A stretch of 10,117 nucleotides of DNA. It comes from Phycisphaerales bacterium. GTDB lineage: Bacteria > Planctomycetota > Phycisphaerae > Sedimentisphaerales > Anaerohalosphaeraceae. The position numbers were made by a program, and so were the translations under genes. Of the stretch, positions 7,572 through 10,117 are shown piece by piece (position 1 is the first letter of the stretch; each line of letters begins with the position of its first letter). The notes under the pieces are model-generated. The model was not told the DNA's origin, did not search any database, and saw nothing but the letters and a program-made list of their open reading frames with translations. The stretch spans positions 1-10,117 of the forward strand of contig DSDH01000023.1 of NCBI GenBank assembly GCA_011055475.1, given 5' to 3'.

Positions 7572-8518
7572 ATGACGGAAACACGAATGACCAAGACGCC
7601 AACCGGCGTCATCGTTCCCATCGTCACCCCTTTGGATGAGGACTACGGTATTGATGAAGAGGCGATGCGGAGGCTGATTCGACGATGCCTGGAAGGTGGC
7701 GTGGACGGCATCTTCGCCGGAGGCTCCGCCGGCGTTGGTCCGCTGCTGACCGATGACCAGTGGCGCGATCTGATGCGGATCGCGCGCGACGAGGTCGGAC
7801 CCGACCATCTGCTGCTGGGCGGGGTCATCGCCACCTCGACCGCCCGGGCGCTGCGGCAGATCGCCATCCTGGACGAGTTGGGCTTCGAGGCGATGGCGGT
7901 CACGCCGCCGTATACGTCCCGCTGCACACCGAGGACGAATTCCTCGATTACTTCGGGGCCTGTCGCGAGGCCACCGGCATGCAGATGCTGGCCTACAACA
8001 TCCCGGGGTTCACCGGTTCGAACATCCCCCTTCCGGCCCTGCGTCGGATGGTGGAGATGGACTGGATCACCGCGGTCAAGGAAAGCAGCGGAAATCAGGC
8101 GTACTTCGCCGAGGTCGTGGACCTGTGCCGCGATTCGGACACCGCGGTTATGCAGGGCCATGAGCCGCATATGGCCTGGGGGCTGACCTTGGGCGCGGCC
8201 GGGGTCGTGCCGGTCTGCGCCAACTACGAGCCGCAGACGTTCGTCCGAATCGTGACCGCCGCGCGCGAGGGGGACCGCCATGCAATGGAGAAGGCCCAGG
8301 CCCGGGCCGATCTGGTCCGCGATACGCTCTCGGTCGCGACGCCGGCGTGGCTGGCCGGAATCGTCTACGCCATGGGCGCGCTCGGATTCGGCACAGGCCG
8401 GCCGATCCCGCCGCTGGGACCGCTCCGTGCCGCGCAGAGACAACGGATCGACCGGTTCCAGCCGGCCCCGCCGTTGCCCTTTTCCATCCCCCCTCCCGCT
8501 GATACACTGAAAAACTGA
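7572..8518 (+). CDS. Second DHDPS/N-acetylneuraminate lyase-family aldolase, frameshifted as written
   Basis: The gene starts at the ATG at 7572, with AGGAAG six bases upstream. The first frame encodes a typical family N-terminus (G-V-I-V-P-I-V-T-P, G-G-S-A-G-V) up to T-P-P-Y at 7902-7913. The homology then continues in another frame as Y-V-P-L-H-T-E-D from 7913 to the TGA at 8516-8518. Adding one base near 7913 gives a continuous protein of 315 residues, the normal family length, with Y142 in A-Y-N-I-P and Schiff-base K170 in A-V-K-E-S, the same positions as in the aldolase at 4344. Y-N-I-P resembles classical NanA and DHDPS. The Glu of the G-x-x-G-E loop is Val here. As written, the first fragment lacks both catalytic residues and the product would be inactive. 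Sequencing error and recent decay are both possible. In the operon it would be a lyase for sialic acid or a related keto acid. Confidence 0.85.
7911..7915 (+). other. Apparent one-base deletion (frameshift site) in the second aldolase gene
   Basis: Here TATAC is read, where T-P-P-Y-Y-V-P-L would need TATTAC. Family similarity is unbroken on both sides in two frames, so one T is missing. The site does not look like a programmed slippery heptamer, and no stem-loop or pseudoknot was noticed after it. Confidence 0.8.
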
Positions 8519-8563
8519 TCGGCGGGACACCCGGTCACAAAACATGCGCGGAGAGACTGGATC

Positions 8564-10117
8564 ATGCGTCCGTTGCCGTTTGTTGCCGTACTCGTGTTGA
8601 TCGTGGCGGCTCCCGCCCTCGGGCAGGTCGATCCATCGGATGACCTGCTGGCCTGGACGCCCCTGCCCGACCTGCCCGATCCGTTGGGCCGGGCCGGGGC
8701 CTTCGTCGGGGTCCATAACGAGGCCCTCATCTTCGCGGGCGGGGCGAACTTTCCGCCGCCCGTGTGGGACAATGAGAAGACCTGGCACGCGGACGTTTTC
8801 GTCCTGGAAAAGACCCCCGACGGCTACGTGTGGCATGAAGGCTTCACGCTTGATCGACCTCTCGCGTATGGGGCCTGCGTGTCCACACGGCATGGCCTGC
8901 TCTGCATGGGCGGCAACGACAGCCAAAACACCTGGGCGAATGTCTCCCTGCTCTCCTGGGACCCTGACCGTAAGCAACTGGCTTAGCGGGATTTGCCGCC
9001 CTTGCCCGACCCTTGCGCCTACGGCGCGGCCGTCCGCATCGGCGACGTGGTCTACCTGGCCGGCGGCTGTCGCGATCAGGGGTTGGACAGCGCCATGGAC
9101 AACTTCTGGCGGCTGGACTTGAGCAATCTGGAGCAGCCCGCAGATCTGCAATGGGAGCCGTTGCCCCCCTGGCCCGGGCCCGCGCGGGCCTTTAACCTCA
9201 TGGCCGCACAGTTCAACGGCGAGCACACCTGCGTCTATGTCATCGGCGGACGGCGTGCCGATCCGACCACCGGCTCGGTCGAGTTTCTCGCCGATGTGTA
9301 TGAGTTCTGCCCGGCCCTGTACGATGCCAAAGCCGTCGGACGCCGTGAGGACCCTGCGGACCCATCGCCGTTCTGGCGCCGACGGGCCGATGCTCCCCGC
9401 CCCATCATGGCCGGGACCGCGATCGACATCGGGCAGAGTCACATCGCGGTCCTCTCGGGGGCGGACGGGTCACTCTTCGACCAGGCCGACCAATTGCGGG
9501 ATGCGCACCCCGGCTTTCCCAAGGAGGCGATGGCCTATCATACCATCACCGACGCATGGTTCTCCGCGGGCGCCATCCCCGCCAATCAGGTGACCACGCC
9601 GGCCGTCCGCTGGGGCGAGGACAGCGTTCGCGATCCGATCATCTTAGCCTCGGGCGAGCTTCGTCCCCGCGTGCGATCCGCGAAGATCTGGGCCGTTCGG
9701 ATGCAGGAGCAGGGGTCCACGTTCGGCGCTGTGGATTTTCTGGCCATCGGCCTTTACCTGGCGATCCTTGTGGGCGTCGGTGTCTTCTTCTCCTTCCGCA
9801 ACAAGGACTCGGACGATTTTTTCCGCGGCGGCCGGCGGGCGCCTTGGCTGGTGGCCGGGATGAGCATCTTCGCCACCATGCTCAGTTCGATCACCTTCAT
9901 CGCCATCCCCGCCAAGGCCTTCGCCACCGACTGGACCTACTTCCTGGTCAACATGATGGCCGTGGCCATCACGCCGGCGGTGATCGCTCTGTTTCTGCCG
10001 TTCTTTCACAAGATCGACGCCACCAGCGCCTACGAGTACCTGGAGAAACGCTTCAATCGTCCGGCCCGCTGGTTCGCCAGCGCCTCGTTCATCCTCTTCC
10101 AGATCGGGCGGATGGCG
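8564..10117 (+). CDS. Kelch mutarotase (cyclically permuted NanM-like) fused to sodium:solute symporter; internal TAG, 3' end outside window
   Basis: The ATG at 8564 follows GGAGAG by eight bases. Residues 1-20 are a signal peptide ending A-L-G. Residues ~25-375 are kelch repeats with A-G-G-A-N-F-P, C-M-G-G-N-D, L-A-G-G and V-I-G-G, the pattern of the cyclically permuted relatives of the E. coli sialate mutarotase NanM/YjhT. Residue 390 onward is the N-terminal part of a sodium:solute symporter: TM1 ~390-411, G-G-R-R-A-P-W then TM2 ~427-451 (A-T-M-L-S-S-I-T-F), TM3 ~459-481, the S-A-Y-E-Y-L-E-K-R-F signature, and the start of TM4. The frame is open from 8564 to the window end except for TAG at 8984-8986, with no frame change across it. 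Translation ending there gives a 140-residue kelch fragment. Inferred role: external anomerisation and sodium-driven import of sialic acid. The symporter substrate is deduced from context. Confidence 0.85.
8984..8986 (+). other. In-frame amber codon inside the kelch domain
   Basis: TAG lies between R-K-Q-L-A and R-D-L-P-P-L-P in the same frame on both sides. The kelch spacing across it looks normal, so a single base substitution (for example from TGG or CAG) explains it. None of the six complete gene ends in the window uses TAG: one is TAA and five are TGA. Confidence 0.85.

Noticed and set aside
7911..7920. Programmed ribosomal frameshifting in the second aldolase
   Set aside because: There is no slippery heptamer, and this aldolase family is not known to use frameshifting; a missing base is simpler.
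8521..8535. Short GC inverted repeat (CGGG-ACA-CCCG) between the second aldolase and the symporter gene
   Set aside because: The stem has only four base pairs and no T-run follows, so it is not credible as a terminator.
8984..8986. Pyrrolysine at the amber codon, tempting because methyltransferase-like genes are nearby
   Set aside because: Pyrrolysine is established in methylamine methyltransferases, not in kelch or symporter proteins. The UroD-like genes here contain no in-frame TAG, and no pyl genes are in view.
7643..9442. 599-codon open frame on the minus strand
   Set aside because: It runs opposite two plus-strand genes with clear family motifs and across the gap between them, and has no domain I can recognise.

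Overview
The window is a GC-rich stretch with seven genes, all on the + strand and packed tightly (overlaps of 4 and 10 bases, gaps of 15 to 54 bases). It reads as one operon for sialic acid harvest, uptake and breakdown. The likely host is a planctomycete of the Phycisphaerae type. This is inferred from the Asp/Asn-rich dockerin-like C-terminus of the first protein, its WRVD-type fibronectin-like modules, and the pairing of GH33 sialidases with UroD-like proteins. I ran no taxonomic search.

Layout. (1) 1-1551: C-terminal part of a secreted GH33 sialidase, cut by the left edge, with all catalytic residues visible and a fn3-like plus dockerin-like tail. (2) 1606-4347: a secreted 913-residue protein with a LamG/DUF1080-like domain, a divergent sialidase-like propeller that lacks the first catalytic arginine, and a complete GH33 propeller. 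(3) 4344-5288: a DHDPS/N-acetylneuraminate lyase superfamily aldolase. (4) 5279-6415 and (5) 6431-7540: two dissimilar UroD-fold proteins of the methyltransferase kind, each with an H-x-C-G motif. (6) 7572-8518: a second DHDPS/NAL-family aldolase, broken as written by a one-base deletion near 7913. (7) 8564-10117, running off the right edge: a cyclically permuted kelch sialate mutarotase fused to a sodium:solute symporter, interrupted as written by one in-frame TAG at 8984.

How the genes may work together (inference). The sialidases release sialic acid outside the cytoplasm. The kelch domain interconverts its anomers on the outer face of the inner membrane, and the symporter it is fused to imports the sugar with sodium. 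One or both aldolases cleave it to a keto acid and an amino sugar. No nanK, nanE, nagA or nagB is in view. The two UroD-like proteins are the unexplained part. Corrinoid-dependent removal of O-methyl groups from sialic acids is a testable idea, but no corrinoid protein is visible.

The frameshift and the amber codon lie within 1.1 kb of each other, in reading frames that are otherwise well kept. Sequencing or assembly errors, or very recent gene decay, are both possible. No RNA genes, insertion sequences, CRISPR arrays or convincing terminators were seen, and no stretch over 300 bases lacks a gene.
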